Shown here one piece after another: positions 1 through 9,281 of a DNA stretch of 64,000 bases (position 1 is its first letter; each line of letters starts with the position of its first letter). Origin of the DNA: Lewinella sp. JB7 (GTDB taxonomy: Bacteria > Bacteroidota > Bacteroidia > Chitinophagales > Saprospiraceae); the NCBI RefSeq assembly GCF_024297185.1, contig NZ_JANCTD010000004.1, forward strand, positions 62,001-126,000. Direction: 5' to 3'. Both the position numbers and the translations under genes were made by a program. The notes beneath the pieces are model-generated. The model ran no database searches. It was given only the letters and a program-made list of their open reading frames with translations, and was not told where the DNA came from.

Positions 1-717
1 CGCGATGCGATCAATCCCAACGAAACGCTCTTCGTCGTCGACTCCATGACGGGTCAGGATGCCGTCAATACGGCCAAGGCCTTCAACGAACGCATCAACT
101 ACGACGGCGTGGTGCTCACCAAACTGGATGGTGATACCCGCGGGGGCGCGGCCCTATCGGTAAAGTATACCGTCGGAAAGCCCATCAAATTCGTCAGCAC
201 CGGCGAGAAAATGGACGCCATCGACGTCTTCTACCCCGACCGGATGGCCCAGCGCATCCTGGGGATGGGCGACATCATATCCTTCGTCGAACGCGCGCAG
301 GACCAGTTCGACGAGGAAGAAGCCAAGCGACTGGAGAAGAAAATCAAGAAGAACAAGTTCGACTTCAACGATTTTCTCAGTCAGCTGGCCCAACTCAAGA
401 AAATGGGCGACATGAAGAGTTTGCTCAATATGATCCCCGGCATGTCGAAAGCCATGAAGAACATCGACATCGACGATTCCGCCTTCAGTCGCGTGGAAGC
501 CATCATCTACAGCATGACGCCCCAGGAGCGGGCCGACCCCGCCCTGCTCAACATGAGCCGTAAGAAGCGGATTGCCCAGGGCTGCGGCCAGAGCATGGAG
601 GATGTGAATCGTTTCATCAAGCAGTTCGACGGTATGCGTAAGATGATGCATAAAATGTCCAACAACCCGATGATGGCCCAAATGGCCGGAAACTTCAAGG
701 GCGGCAAGCGCCGGTAA
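1..717 (+). CDS. ffh: Signal recognition particle protein Ffh, 3' part
   Basis: The window opens inside this gene, in frame from base 1; 238 C-terminal residues are present and the N-domain and most of the GTPase domain lie upstream. Ffh is the SRP54 GTPase that binds 4.5S RNA and signal peptides and delivers ribosomes to FtsY at the membrane. Visible are the end of the G domain (DSMTGQDA, then the guanine-specificity loop LTKLDGDTRGG) and the methionine-rich M domain with the RNA-binding stretch around SRKKRIAQGCG and a Met-rich tail (MRKMMHKMSNNPMMAQMAG). It ends KGGKRR with TAA. Identification is very secure; the only limitation is truncation by the window edge. Confidence 0.97.
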   Translation, partial: RDAINPNETLFVVDSMTGQDAVNTAKAFNERINYDGVVLTKLDGDTRGGAALSVKYTVGKPIKFVSTGEKMDAIDVFYPDRMAQRILGMGDIISFVERAQDQFDEEEAKRLEKKIKKNKFDFNDFLSQLAQLKKMGDMKSLLNMIPGMSKAMKNIDIDDSAFSRVEAIIYSMTPQERADPALLNMSRKKRIAQGCGQSMEDVNRFIKQFDGMRKMMHKMSNNPMMAQMAGNFKGGKRR

Positions 718-1212
718 AAAAACTTAGGGCCGAAGACCACCCGCACGCCGGGCAGCTAATCGCTTGTTTTATAGCACGTTGTACGGCTTATAAACCAACT
801 TTATAGCGTTTCGCCCCCCAGTTTTACCATTCTTTATCCACAGTGTATAGCCCGAAATTTCGTCCCTTAGGGGATAGGAATTAGAACACGCTATGCAACA
901 CCCAAAACAAACTGGCCGACGGCTTCCGCTCCGTCCGCTCGAATACCCCCGCCCGCCCTGCCCCGCCGCCGGGTCCGGCGATAAGCCCCCCTTTCCCAAA
1001 GGCACCGCGTCTGGATTTAGACACCTACCCTGACATCCTTGGTTAGTTTATCCTGATTTACGAAGTCGGCCATCTTCTAATACCCTGCCACCGTGCGCGT
1101 ATAGAATGCGTATGTCTGTCCAGAAAGTGAACGGCCGACTTCTTTTTTTTCCCTTTTCGATTTTCACCCTTCTCTCCACGGCCGGGCCACGGCCCGGCGC
1201 AATCAACACACT
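718..1212. other. Intergenic stretch with two inverted repeats
   Basis: No convincing gene in 495 bases. A 10-bp inverted repeat (GAAGTCGGCC at 1062-1071, GGCCGACTTC at 1133-1142) is followed by a T-run at 1143-1150, so it could be a long-loop terminator, though about 60 bases separate the arms. A second, compact palindrome GCCGGGCC-AC-GGCCCGGC at 1181-1198 ends 14 bases before the next start codon and would form a strong hairpin in that gene's leader. A short open frame on the minus strand (769-1005) has no family resemblance. Confidence 0.5.
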
Positions 1213-1725
1213 ATGAAAGCACTACTTTACACCCTATTATTCTCCGCCCTGATGTTCGGTTCAGGGACGCTGACGGCCCAGGAATACACCTCCGCCATCG
1301 GCATTCGCCTGGGATCTCCCATTGCCCTCAGCTTCAAGGCTTTTCCCTTCGGCGATAACCTAGGGATCGAGGCCATCGTCGGCTACCGCAATCGCGACTA
1401 CTTCGGCTACGATTTCAATCAGTTCAACGCCGGAGGGCTGCTGCAGTGGCACGGTGCCATCGGCGAGGTAGACGGCCTGCGGTACTACTTCGGCGGGGGT
1501 GCCAGCGCCTACGTATGGAGCTTCGACGACGGCTTCGGCGACAGCGACTACAGCGACGTGCGCCTGGGCGTGCACGGGAACGTGGGCCTGGACTACGTCT
1601 TCTCCAACGCCCCGGTCAACCTGAGTCTCGACTTCATGCCCACCCTATTCATCGGGGAGGAAATCTTCGACGATTCCTTCAACAGTCAGTACGCCCTGAC
1701 CGCCCGCTACATCCTGGGTGATTAG
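1213..1725 (+). CDS. Small outer-membrane beta-barrel protein (hypothetical)
   Basis: A 170-residue protein with a clear signal peptide (about residues 1-22, cleavage after LTAQ). The mature part alternates Gly, aromatic and polar residues in short stretches, as in small eight-strand barrels, and ends with an aromatic-containing strand (YALTARYILGD). Length and pattern fit the outer-membrane-barrel families common in Bacteroidota. No ligand or function can be read. The next gene follows after 53 bases on the same strand, so co-transcription is possible. A GC-rich hairpin immediately upstream may influence its expression. Confidence 0.7.
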   Translation: MKALLYTLLFSALMFGSGTLTAQEYTSAIGIRLGSPIALSFKAFPFGDNLGIEAIVGYRNRDYFGYDFNQFNAGGLLQWHGAIGEVDGLRYYFGGGASAYVWSFDDGFGDSDYSDVRLGVHGNVGLDYVFSNAPVNLSLDFMPTLFIGEEIFDDSFNSQYALTARYILGD

Positions 1726-1778
1726 TCCGCGTCCGACGGTCCGGATCGGTAGCCTTTATAATTTGTAATTCTAGCACT

Positions 1779-2621
1779 ATGAACAACATCCACACGTATT
1801 TTTTCGCACTGATCCTGTTGACGAACCTATTTTCCTGTGATAAGAAGGAAGAGGAGTTCGTCGACCCGTCGGACCCGGACGCGCTCAGCGCGGTACTGAT
1901 TCTTCCCGACGGCAACGTTCGCCAGGACGGTGCCCCGCCGCCGCCCACCGCCGCGGCCTCGGCCCCTTCCGTCACCAACCGTATTCCCGAGTTGATCAGT
2001 TCCAACGGCTCGACCACTCCCCTGGCGTTCAATTACGCCAATGCGGCCGACGACCTGGCGGGCTGCTACGTTCAGATCGACGGGGCGGGCAATTACTTCA
2101 TCGTTCCCTACAACCAGGCGTCCGGCAGCTCCGGACAGTTGAGCCTTCCCCTGGGCCTGCCGACCAACGTGCTGGAAGGCACCTTCCGCGTGAACTTCAG
2201 CGTATTCAACAACGCCGGAGAGGTCAGCAATACCGCTACGGCCAGCGTGGTCGTCCTGCGCCTCGGCACCGGGGTGGTGCAAATCAGCCTGAGCTGGGAC
2301 GATACCAGCGACCAGGACCTGCACGTCACCGAACCCGACGGCACCACGATCTCCTACCTGAACGACTACTCGGATTCGGGCGGACAACTCGATCGCGATG
2401 ATCTTGACGGCTTCGGTCCGGAAAACATTTTCTGGGATAACGATGCCCCCGACGGCGAATACCGCGTACAGGTAGATCACTACAGTGGACCGGGCCCCAC
2501 CACCTTCTACGTAACCGTAAGTGGTGGAGGCGTCAGTCGCTCGTTTTCGGGTAGGACATTCCAGGACGAACGAGTTGACGTCGTCACTTTTACCAAGCGA
2601 GGCGGCAGTATTAGTTTTTAA
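1779..2621 (+). CDS. Lipoprotein with DUF2135/YfaP-like domain
   Basis: 280 residues. The N-terminus is a lipoprotein signal with lipobox LFSC (Cys at residue 20), followed by an acidic linker DKKEEEF. The central part is a Gly/Ser/Asn-rich beta sandwich. The C-terminal 110 residues contain the pattern SWDDTSDQDLHVTEPDGT, then IFWDNDAPDGEYRV and a final VTF strand; this resembles DUF2135 (YfaP-like) domains, where the Asp-rich D-x-DLHV segment is conserved. It is probably anchored in the outer membrane. The function of DUF2135 is not established. An AT-rich stretch (TTTATAATTTG, 1755-1765) upstream could be a promoter but does not match the phylum consensus well. Confidence 0.7.
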   Translation: MNNIHTYFFALILLTNLFSCDKKEEEFVDPSDPDALSAVLILPDGNVRQDGAPPPPTAAASAPSVTNRIPELISSNGSTTPLAFNYANAADDLAGCYVQIDGAGNYFIVPYNQASGSSGQLSLPLGLPTNVLEGTFRVNFSVFNNAGEVSNTATASVVVLRLGTGVVQISLSWDDTSDQDLHVTEPDGTTISYLNDYSDSGGQLDRDDLDGFGPENIFWDNDAPDGEYRVQVDHYSGPGPTTFYVTVSGGGVSRSFSGRTFQDERVDVVTFTKRGGSISF

Positions 2622-2774
2622 TTCGCACTATATGTGCATTAATGCGTCGACCGCTTGCCTTTACGACGCTTGGTGTGCATCTTCAGGGGATTGAACACCT
2701 AATATCGTGCCGTTAGGTAGGCCGGGGTACTCCCGGACATAGCCCGACAGCCCGGTAATTATCATTCCCTTTCC

Positions 2775-4343
2775 GTGAAGAAACGTGCCTCGTTTCATAT
2801 CGTCATTGATGGCAAAGCTTGTCTGGCCCGGGAGCTGGATGAGCTTTGTCGTCATTTTGATCTCCTGGAGGAGGAGCAGACGAAACGTTTCCGCCAGTAC
2901 CTCGCCTCGCCTTTTTTCGGGCATAGTTCGCGACTCCCGATTCTCTTTCCGATCATATACCAAAAAAATCAGGGTCAGGCCTGTTTTCTGCAGGGAGCCG
3001 CGCTGCTGCGGAAACTATATAAAACACGGGAGCCGGCCAATCCGGAACGCGCCCTGGCCAAACTTTTCCGGAAGATGCAGGAGGCCGTACTTGATTTTCT
3101 CGCCGTAGCGAGCGTACAGGATTGTCGCGCCAAACGTGACGCCCTGCTGGTGGCGGTCCTCGACGGCTGCGCTTACCCCGATCTGTATATGCGTGCGGTC
3201 GCTGACTGGCGCGAAAGTATCGCCGAGCTCCCCCTCGGTTCGGAGCGGCTCCTCTACAGTTGGCAGATGGAACACGCCGCGCATTTTTCGTTATCCGTAC
3301 GTAAGGATCGCCAAGTCCAGAGCGACCCCGGACAGGCTGAACGCAGGCTCGATGACGTATGCGACCTTTATTCGGCGCAGTACCGAAACGAACGGATCAA
3401 TCGTACGCGCATTTTCGGCAGTTGTGAATTACCGGTCCCCGACAATGCGCTTTACCGCGAGCATCGTCGGCTTATTGAGTTATACCAAGCCGTTGAACCC
3501 CTGATCGCCGGACGGGAAGGCAGCGACGAGGCGTACCAATCCTTCAAATCCCGGTTCGCCACCCTCCACCCCCGACTAAGCAGGCACCACGCCCTCACGT
3601 TTTATTTACTGGTCAATAACTACCTAAGCCGTAAATACCTGACCGCCCCGGGGGATGTGGAGTCCGAATGGAGCTACTGGATCAATTTCATGCTGGACAA
3701 CCGTCTGTACGAGGAATACGCGGCGATTACGCGATCATTTTTTCATAATCAGGTACAGATCGCTTGCATTATCGGGGATATACCCCTGGCCAGAAAGTTA
3801 ATTGATCTTCTCCGGCATAGGCTGACCTTTCATCACCGTAAAACCACGCGCTTACTCGCCGATACCATGGTGGAATTTTATGCGGATAACCACGAGGCCG
3901 TCATTAATAACTTAAGCAAATTGGGCCGTAAAAACCGGGTGCACGAACACCTGGATGACGAGGCGCTCCGGTTTATTTCCATACGCGTGCGGAGTGCGCT
4001 CTGTCTTTACGTAAACCGTTATGAGTACATGGATGAATTCAACCGCGCCATGAACAACTTCCATAGCCTGCTGAATAACCGTACGCATAAGGTCAGCCAC
4101 GAAAAGATTCAGAGTTTCAAGCGTTTTGCCACCATCGCCCAGAAGGTTTTTACCCTGAAAAACCAGGAAAGACTTACCGAGGAATATTCCAAAATAATGG
4201 GGTTGATCGCTACCGATCAACCCCTACATGCCAGAGAATGGCTACACTGTCTGATGTTGCATCACCGGCCGGGCCTACTGCTGCGCGAGCGAGAAGTGTG
4301 TCCGACCCGTCACCGGAATGCCCCGTGGCTTAATCCACGATAA
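2775..4343 (+). CDS. Hypothetical protein, 522 residues
   Basis: I do not recognise a named family. The protein is largely alpha-helical and rich in Arg, Leu and His, with no signal peptide or membrane segment. Near the N-terminus is a segment of the type EEQTKRFRQYLASPFF, which I associate with repeated uncharacterised proteins of Saprospiria-like genomes; this is recollection, not a search. The start is uncertain: the longest frame opens with GTG at 2775, there is no in-frame ATG near the conserved-looking N-terminal block, and the first 20 residues look unlike the rest. The C-terminal 30 residues (Arg/Pro/His-rich) also look atypical and may be an extension past the real end of the fold. 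Confidence 0.6.
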   Translation: MKKRASFHIVIDGKACLARELDELCRHFDLLEEEQTKRFRQYLASPFFGHSSRLPILFPIIYQKNQGQACFLQGAALLRKLYKTREPANPERALAKLFRKMQEAVLDFLAVASVQDCRAKRDALLVAVLDGCAYPDLYMRAVADWRESIAELPLGSERLLYSWQMEHAAHFSLSVRKDRQVQSDPGQAERRLDDVCDLYSAQYRNERINRTRIFGSCELPVPDNALYREHRRLIELYQAVEPLIAGREGSDEAYQSFKSRFATLHPRLSRHHALTFYLLVNNYLSRKYLTAPGDVESEWSYWINFMLDNRLYEEYAAITRSFFHNQVQIACIIGDIPLARKLIDLLRHRLTFHHRKTTRLLADTMVEFYADNHEAVINNLSKLGRKNRVHEHLDDEALRFISIRVRSALCLYVNRYEYMDEFNRAMNNFHSLLNNRTHKVSHEKIQSFKRFATIAQKVFTLKNQERLTEEYSKIMGLIATDQPLHAREWLHCLMLHHRPGLLLREREVCPTRHRNAPWLNPR

Positions 4344-5021
4344 CATCTTCGGTAACGATAAATTGGTAGTATAAATGAAGTAAGAAGTACATAGTGAATG
4401 GGATTGGTGTGAATAATGGGTGTCACTATGTTTGTACCATTACCCCCTAAGGAGTCACCCCCATTTCCCAAGTTTCTGCCTATTCATATTCGGTACGGCC
4501 GGCCCGGAGCCCCCGCGGGCCATACCGTCCCCATTCCTGACTTGCCTCCGACCACAATAACGTACCCGCGCCTTCCGCCGAAGATCTCCTTGCCCCTCTC
4601 GTCCTCAGGCGCTGGAACATCCGATTCTTCGGGGAATCTCACGAGACTTAGCCCCCGCCATTTGCCCGTTTAAACGTTCAAATAAGCACGTACGTCCGCC
4701 TTTCTCGGCTGAGCGGTCGCCGGCCGATTGCCGCGCTAAACAAAAAAATTTGTCAGCTGAATACTAATCCCTCGATTTTAGGGTTTTACTAGGGATTCTA
4801 AGCAATTTGGAATTGTGTTGCAAGGCATTATGCCGCTGCAATGAAGTGTTTGTTCATAGTGTCTCTCTCAGTGTCGGTGCTCATCCCATAGTTTAGTTTT
4901 TTTGGGAATGAGCACCGGCTCCGCTATGTTTGGGATTGACATCCGGACCGTCACATACCTCCAAGGTTGAGCGGCCTCCGGTCCGAGACATACCCAGCCC
5001 CGTAATTATCCACAGCCTAGC
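4344..5021. other. Intergenic region between convergent genes, with a hairpin
   Basis: 678 bases between two convergent genes. An imperfect hairpin (arms 4875-4888 and 4903-4917, CGGTGCTCAT pairing with ATGAGCACCG, T-rich loop) could end transcription from either side. A short open frame at 4416-4673 is proline-rich and has no signal peptide or family match; I do not call it a gene. Confidence 0.45.
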
Positions 5022-8000
5022 TTACTTCACCCGCCGCGGCGTATGGATAGCACCAATGCCGGCCGTCCACAGCTTTTCATTCAGGGCGGGGACGCGGGAG
5101 CCCAGCAATTCCATTCCCTCGGTACGTAGCCGCTGCCATTCCTCTTCCAGCTCCCCCAATCGTTGCCGGGTAGGCTCGTTCACCCGGGGAAGAGCACTCT
5201 CGGCGTGGTTCAGCACGAAGAGATAATTCGCCGAGAACTTATTCTCGAAGTTCTCCACGTCGTCGTATGCTTTCGACTTGCGCTGGACCATGCGCTCGTC
5301 CCAGTCTTTCAGTTCTGCTAACACAGCCTCGGCCTCCGATCGTAGTTCCGGAAGCTTACGGTCCCCGAGTTCGTGTACTACCTCCTCGAGGTCTTCCCGC
5401 GCCGCCAGCAGATCGTTGATCAGGCGGTGCATCTCGTTGAGGTTCCGCTCGGCGGCCGCCATGAACGTATGGTAATCCGCGTATTCCTCCGCGCTGAGTC
5501 CGTATAGCGGGTTGGGCCGGATCGTCGCCGGTGTAGTGACCGTTCCCTCAGGGGTGGTAAGTTCGAGGGTATACCCACCCGGAGCGACCTTGTGCCCTCG
5601 GAAGCTCCCCTCGATGTAGGCGGTAGGAGCTCCGGTCAGGGGGGCGTAGCGCTGGTCCCAGACGAAGCGATTGATCCCACTTTTGGCCGGAAGGGTTACC
5701 GGGGCCGGCGGGCCGCCGGGGTAGGTAGTTACACTGTCGTCCTTCCGGTTGGTGAACGTGCGGACGACCTCCCCGCCGCCGTCCCGGATGGTGAGGCTGA
5801 CCTCGTTGGTATCGGCCGACTCCGGCAGATAGTAGTACATCACCACCCCGGTCGCGGGATTGACCCCCCGCAGAGGATCCGTGGCTTCGGCATCGTCTCC
5901 GTTTCCGTCCAGTCCGCTCCGGGAGTTGGTGACCATACTCGGGGCGGGAGCGAACACTACGGGCTTGCGGTCTACCTTCCGGTACTGCCGCACCAGTTCC
6001 AGATCGTCCAGGATCCAGAAGGCGCGACCGGAAGTGGCTACGATAAGATCGTCGTGGGCGATCCGCAGATCGGTGATGGGGGTAAGGGGCAGGTTAAGGT
6101 TGAACCGCTGCCAGTCCTTACCCCCGTCGAAGGACACGTAAATGCCCGTCTCCGTACCGGCAAAGAGGAGATCCCGGCGGTCGGTATCTTCCCGGACCAC
6201 CCGCGTATAGGCACCGTAGGGCAGATTGCCGGTGATATCGGTCCAGCTTTTACCGTAATTCGTGGTTTTCAGCAGGCGGGGGGTATGATCGTTAAACTTG
6301 TAGCGCGTGGTGGCGATGTAGGCCGTGCCGGCATCGTGGGGAGAAACCTCGATCGCGTTCACTAGGCTTTCCGGCAGATCCGCGGGGGTTACGTCGCTCC
6401 AATCCGCTCCGCCGTTACGGGTCAGTTGCACCTTTCCGTCGTCGGTACCCACCCAGATCACGCCGGCTTCGTGGGGCGAATCGGTCACGTAGCTGATGGT
6501 CCCGTAATTTTCGGCTCCCACCGCCTCTACGGTATAGGGTCCACCGCCCTTGATCTGCTTATCCTTCTGATTCCGGGTAAGGTCGGGGGAGGCTTCCTCC
6601 CAGGTCTTGCCCAGGTCACGGGTGCGCATCAGGTGCTGACTGGCGTGGTAGTACGTACCGGGCTCGTGTCGCGACCAGATGATCGGCGCATTCCAGTTGA
6701 AGCGGTACTTCATGTCGCTGGCGGCCCGCCCCAGGTACTGAATGGGCGCGGCCATGATGTTGGTACTGGCCTGGGCTTCGTTATCGAGCACCTCGATGGT
6801 TCCGAGGTAGCTGCCTCCGAGTACGTAGCGGGGGTTGTCGGGGTCAAAAGCCAGAAAGGCGCTCTCGCCCCCGGCCGAGGCGGACCAGTCGGCCGTCGTG
6901 ATTCCCGAACTCCCCAACGACTGGCTGACGATGGCCACCGAGGTGTTGTCCTGCTGCCCCGCGTAGATGCGGTACGGGAACTGGTTGTCTACATTGATGC
7001 GGTAGAACTGACCGGTGGGCATATTATCCTGGGTCGACCAGCTTTTTCCGTAATTGAAGCTGATGGCCGCTCCCCCGTCGTTGGCGATGCAGAGGTTCCG
7101 GGGATTGTCGGGGTTGATCCACAGATCGTGGTAGTCGCCGTGGGTACCGCTGAGGGTCTCCCAGCTTTTTCCCCCGTCGATCGAGCGCATGGCCGAAGCA
7201 CTGAGCACGTAGACCACGTTTTCGTTGGTGGGGTCGGCGAACACTTCGAGGTAGTACCAGGCCCGCTGGGTGAGCCGGTTGTCGTCGCTCACCTGGGTCC
7301 AGTTTGCTCCCGCGTTCTCCGACACGAACAATCCGCCCTTGTCCGCCTGGGAATCACTTTCGACGAGGGCGTAAACCTTGTTAGGATTGGACTGGCTTAC
7401 CGTGATGGCCAGTTTTCCCTTCTCTCCGGGCAGACCTTCGGTCAGCTCCTTCCAGGTGGTACCGCCGTCGGTCGATTTATAAAAACCGCTGCCGGGTCCG
7501 CCGCTGACAACCTGCCAGGGCAGCCGTTGGTGGTGCCACATGGCCGCGTAGAGAACGTTCGGATCGGACAGGTCCATCGACAGTTCGGAAGCGCCGGTGA
7601 GGTCATTCACGTACAGCACCCGCTCCCAGTGCGTCCCGCCGTCTATAGTGCGGTAGACGCCCCGTTCCGGGTTGGGTCCGAAAAGTTGTCCCTGGGCGGC
7701 TACGTACACCACGTCGGGGTTGGTAGGATGAATGATGATGCGCGAGATATGCTGGGTTTCGGGCAGGCCCAAATGTTTCCAGCTCTTACCGCCGTCGGTA
7801 GACTTATAGACCCCGTCGCCGTGGGAAGTCATCACGCCGCGCGGAGCGTGCTCCCCCATACCGACATACACTACCCGGGGATGACTCCGGGAAACGGCCA
7901 CCGCTCCCACGGACCCCGTGCCGAAGTAGCCATCGCTGACGTTGCTCCAGTGCTGTCCCGCATCCTCCGTTTTCCAGACGCCGCCGCCGGTCGTGCCCAT

Positions 8001-8186
8001 ATAGTACGTGAGGGGGTCGCCGGCTACGCCCGTGGCCGTGACCGACCGTCCGCCGCGAAAGGGACCGATACTACGGTACTGGAGGGGGGCGAAAAACCGG
8101 GCGACTTCCGACGTATCCGCCGGGGGCTGTGCGTGGGAAACGGAGAGCGATACGAAGAGAAGCAGAAAAAGTAGCTGGTGTCGCAT
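5022..8186 (-). CDS. Secreted BNR/Asp-box beta-propeller protein (sortilin/VPS10-like)
   Basis: About 1054 residues. The ATG at 8186 gives a good signal peptide ([19 protein letters not shown]); the frame extends to a GTG at 8219, but that would put a non-hydrophobic leader in front. After it comes the family-typical opening [12 protein letters not shown] and [17 protein letters not shown]. At least eight Asp-box motifs follow ([71 protein letters not shown]), showing a double propeller. The last third is a beta-sandwich followed by a helical region rich in Glu and Arg. Proteins of this kind are abundant in Bacteroidota and are often labelled glycosyl hydrolase, but I see no established catalytic residues. 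Confidence 0.85.
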   Translation of the reverse strand: MRHQLLFLLLFVSLSVSHAQPPADTSEVARFFAPLQYRSIGPFRGGRSVTATGVAGDPLTYYMGTTGGGVWKTEDAGQHWSNVSDGYFGTGSVGAVAVSRSHPRVVYVGMGEHAPRGVMTSHGDGVYKSTDGGKSWKHLGLPETQHISRIIIHPTNPDVVYVAAQGQLFGPNPERGVYRTIDGGTHWERVLYVNDLTGASELSMDLSDPNVLYAAMWHHQRLPWQVVSGGPGSGFYKSTDGGTTWKELTEGLPGEKGKLAITVSQSNPNKVYALVESDSQADKGGLFVSENAGANWTQVSDDNRLTQRAWYYLEVFADPTNENVVYVLSASAMRSIDGGKSWETLSGTHGDYHDLWINPDNPRNLCIANDGGAAISFNYGKSWSTQDNMPTGQFYRINVDNQFPYRIYAGQQDNTSVAIVSQSLGSSGITTADWSASAGGESAFLAFDPDNPRYVLGGSYLGTIEVLDNEAQASTNIMAAPIQYLGRAASDMKYRFNWNAPIIWSRHEPGTYYHASQHLMRTRDLGKTWEEASPDLTRNQKDKQIKGGGPYTVEAVGAENYGTISYVTDSPHEAGVIWVGTDDGKVQLTRNGGADWSDVTPADLPESLVNAIEVSPHDAGTAYIATTRYKFNDHTPRLLKTTNYGKSWTDITGNLPYGAYTRVVREDTDRRDLLFAGTETGIYVSFDGGKDWQRFNLNLPLTPITDLRIAHDDLIVATSGRAFWILDDLELVRQYRKVDRKPVVFAPAPSMVTNSRSGLDGNGDDAEATDPLRGVNPATGVVMYYYLPESADTNEVSLTIRDGGGEVVRTFTNRKDDSVTTYPGGPPAPVTLPAKSGINRFVWDQRYAPLTGAPTAYIEGSFRGHKVAPGGYTLELTTPEGTVTTPATIRPNPLYGLSAEEYADYHTFMAAAERNLNEMHRLINDLLAAREDLEEVVHELGDRKLPELRSEAEAVLAELKDWDERMVQRKSKAYDDVENFENKFSANYLFVLNHAESALPRVNEPTRQRLGELEEEWQRLRTEGMELLGSRVPALNEKLWTAGIGAIHTPRRVK

Positions 8187-8240
8187 AGGTTGGCTTGATT
8201 TCGGGGGATAAGTTACCACCTCACCAAGAACTCTGACCGG

Positions 8241-8268
8241 AAGGACCGCGCGGCCTTGTCCTTTTTTT
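8241..8268 (+). terminator. Terminator-like hairpin in leader of the sugar kinase
   Basis: AAGGAC (8241-8246) pairs with GTCCTT (8258-8263) and runs into seven T residues. It looks like an intrinsic terminator reading rightward, yet the upstream gene points away, so the only transcript it could end is the kinase leader. It may be an attenuator or simply chance; the stem is only six base pairs. Confidence 0.3.
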
Positions 8269-8306
8269 CCGTTCTTTAACCCCCAGCTAACGTAAATCGA
8301 TCACGC

Positions 8307-9221
8307 ATGAAGCCACGCATCATCTGTTTTGGCGAGGTTCTCTGGGACCTCCTTCCCGAGCGGTCCATCATCGGGGGCGCGCCCCTCAACGTGGCCTACC
8401 ATGCCGTCCGGCTTGGCGCCGATGCCGCCATCGTCAGCCGGGTGGGAAACGACGAGCGGGGACGTGACCTGCTGACCTTTTTAACGGACAAAGGCGTCGA
8501 TACCCGCCTTATAGAGATCGACAACAATCGTCCGACCGGCACCGTGAAGGTGAACTTCCCTACCCCGGAATCGCCGGTGTACGAAATCGTGGAGGACGTA
8601 GCCTGGGATCACCTCATTGGCTCACAACAAACCGTTGCGGCAGTCGCCGGTGCCGACGCGCTGGTCTTCGGCAGCCTGGCGTGCCGCAGTCCGGCCAACC
8701 GGGAACTCCTGTTGTCCCTAATCGACCAATCGGCCTGCGCCGTCTTTGACGTCAATCTGCGCAAACCATTCTACGATAAGGCACTGATCCTTGAGCTGAT
8801 CGGTCGCACGCACATCCTGAAAGTGAACGACGAGGAGTTGGAGCTCATCAGTGAGTGGCTCGAGCTATCGGGGCCCTGGCAGCACCGGCTTCGTGAACTG
8901 TACCGGCGGTACGACCTACGGGCCGTAATCCTGACCATGGGCGCCAGAGGCGCCGCCTGCCTGGATGAGGCGGGACTGACCGAGCAGGCCTGTTATTCCG
9001 TAAAAGTAGCCGACACTATCGGAGCGGGGGACACTTTCCTGGCGGCCTTTCTCACCCGCTACCTTGCAGGGGGGAGCCCGGCGGAAGCCCTGGACTTCGC
9101 CGCGGCGGCGGGGGCCCACACGGCATCCCGGGCGGGGGGCACACCTACCTACCGGCTGGAGGATGTGGAACGACTGCAACAGCGCCGCCGGGAAGGCAGC
9201 CCTACAACACAGCTGAATTAG
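8307..9221 (+). CDS. PfkB-family sugar kinase, fructokinase-like
   Basis: 304 residues with the complete PfkB/ribokinase fold signature: N-terminal FGEVLWDLLP, the sugar-binding GGAPLNVAYHAVRLG (about residues 22-36), DVNLRKPFYD in the middle and the C-terminal DTIGAGDTFLAAFL with catalytic Asp242. The GGAPxNVA form and the overall length match fructokinases, which phosphorylate fructose with ATP. It lies upstream of a GH29 fucosidase on the same strand (60 bases apart), so it may serve carbohydrate use in this neighbourhood. The substrate is inferred from motif resemblance only; another ketose or aldose is possible. Confidence 0.85.
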   Translation: MKPRIICFGEVLWDLLPERSIIGGAPLNVAYHAVRLGADAAIVSRVGNDERGRDLLTFLTDKGVDTRLIEIDNNRPTGTVKVNFPTPESPVYEIVEDVAWDHLIGSQQTVAAVAGADALVFGSLACRSPANRELLLSLIDQSACAVFDVNLRKPFYDKALILELIGRTHILKVNDEELELISEWLELSGPWQHRLRELYRRYDLRAVILTMGARGAACLDEAGLTEQACYSVKVADTIGAGDTFLAAFLTRYLAGGSPAEALDFAAAAGAHTASRAGGTPTYRLEDVERLQQRRREGSPTTQLN

Positions 9222-9281
9222 GCGGGGGGTTCGGCCCGCTGATCTACCGTGTATTTGTAGCTTGGTCCCATAAGCTACGCC

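Noticed and set aside
4416-4673. Possible small gene (85 codons) in the 4.3-5.0 kb gap
   Set aside because: Proline-rich, no signal peptide, no start context or family match; more likely chance.
6426-8174. Long plus-strand open frame opposite the BNR-propeller gene
   Set aside because: Antisense shadow of a gene with clear Asp-box repeats; composition artefact.
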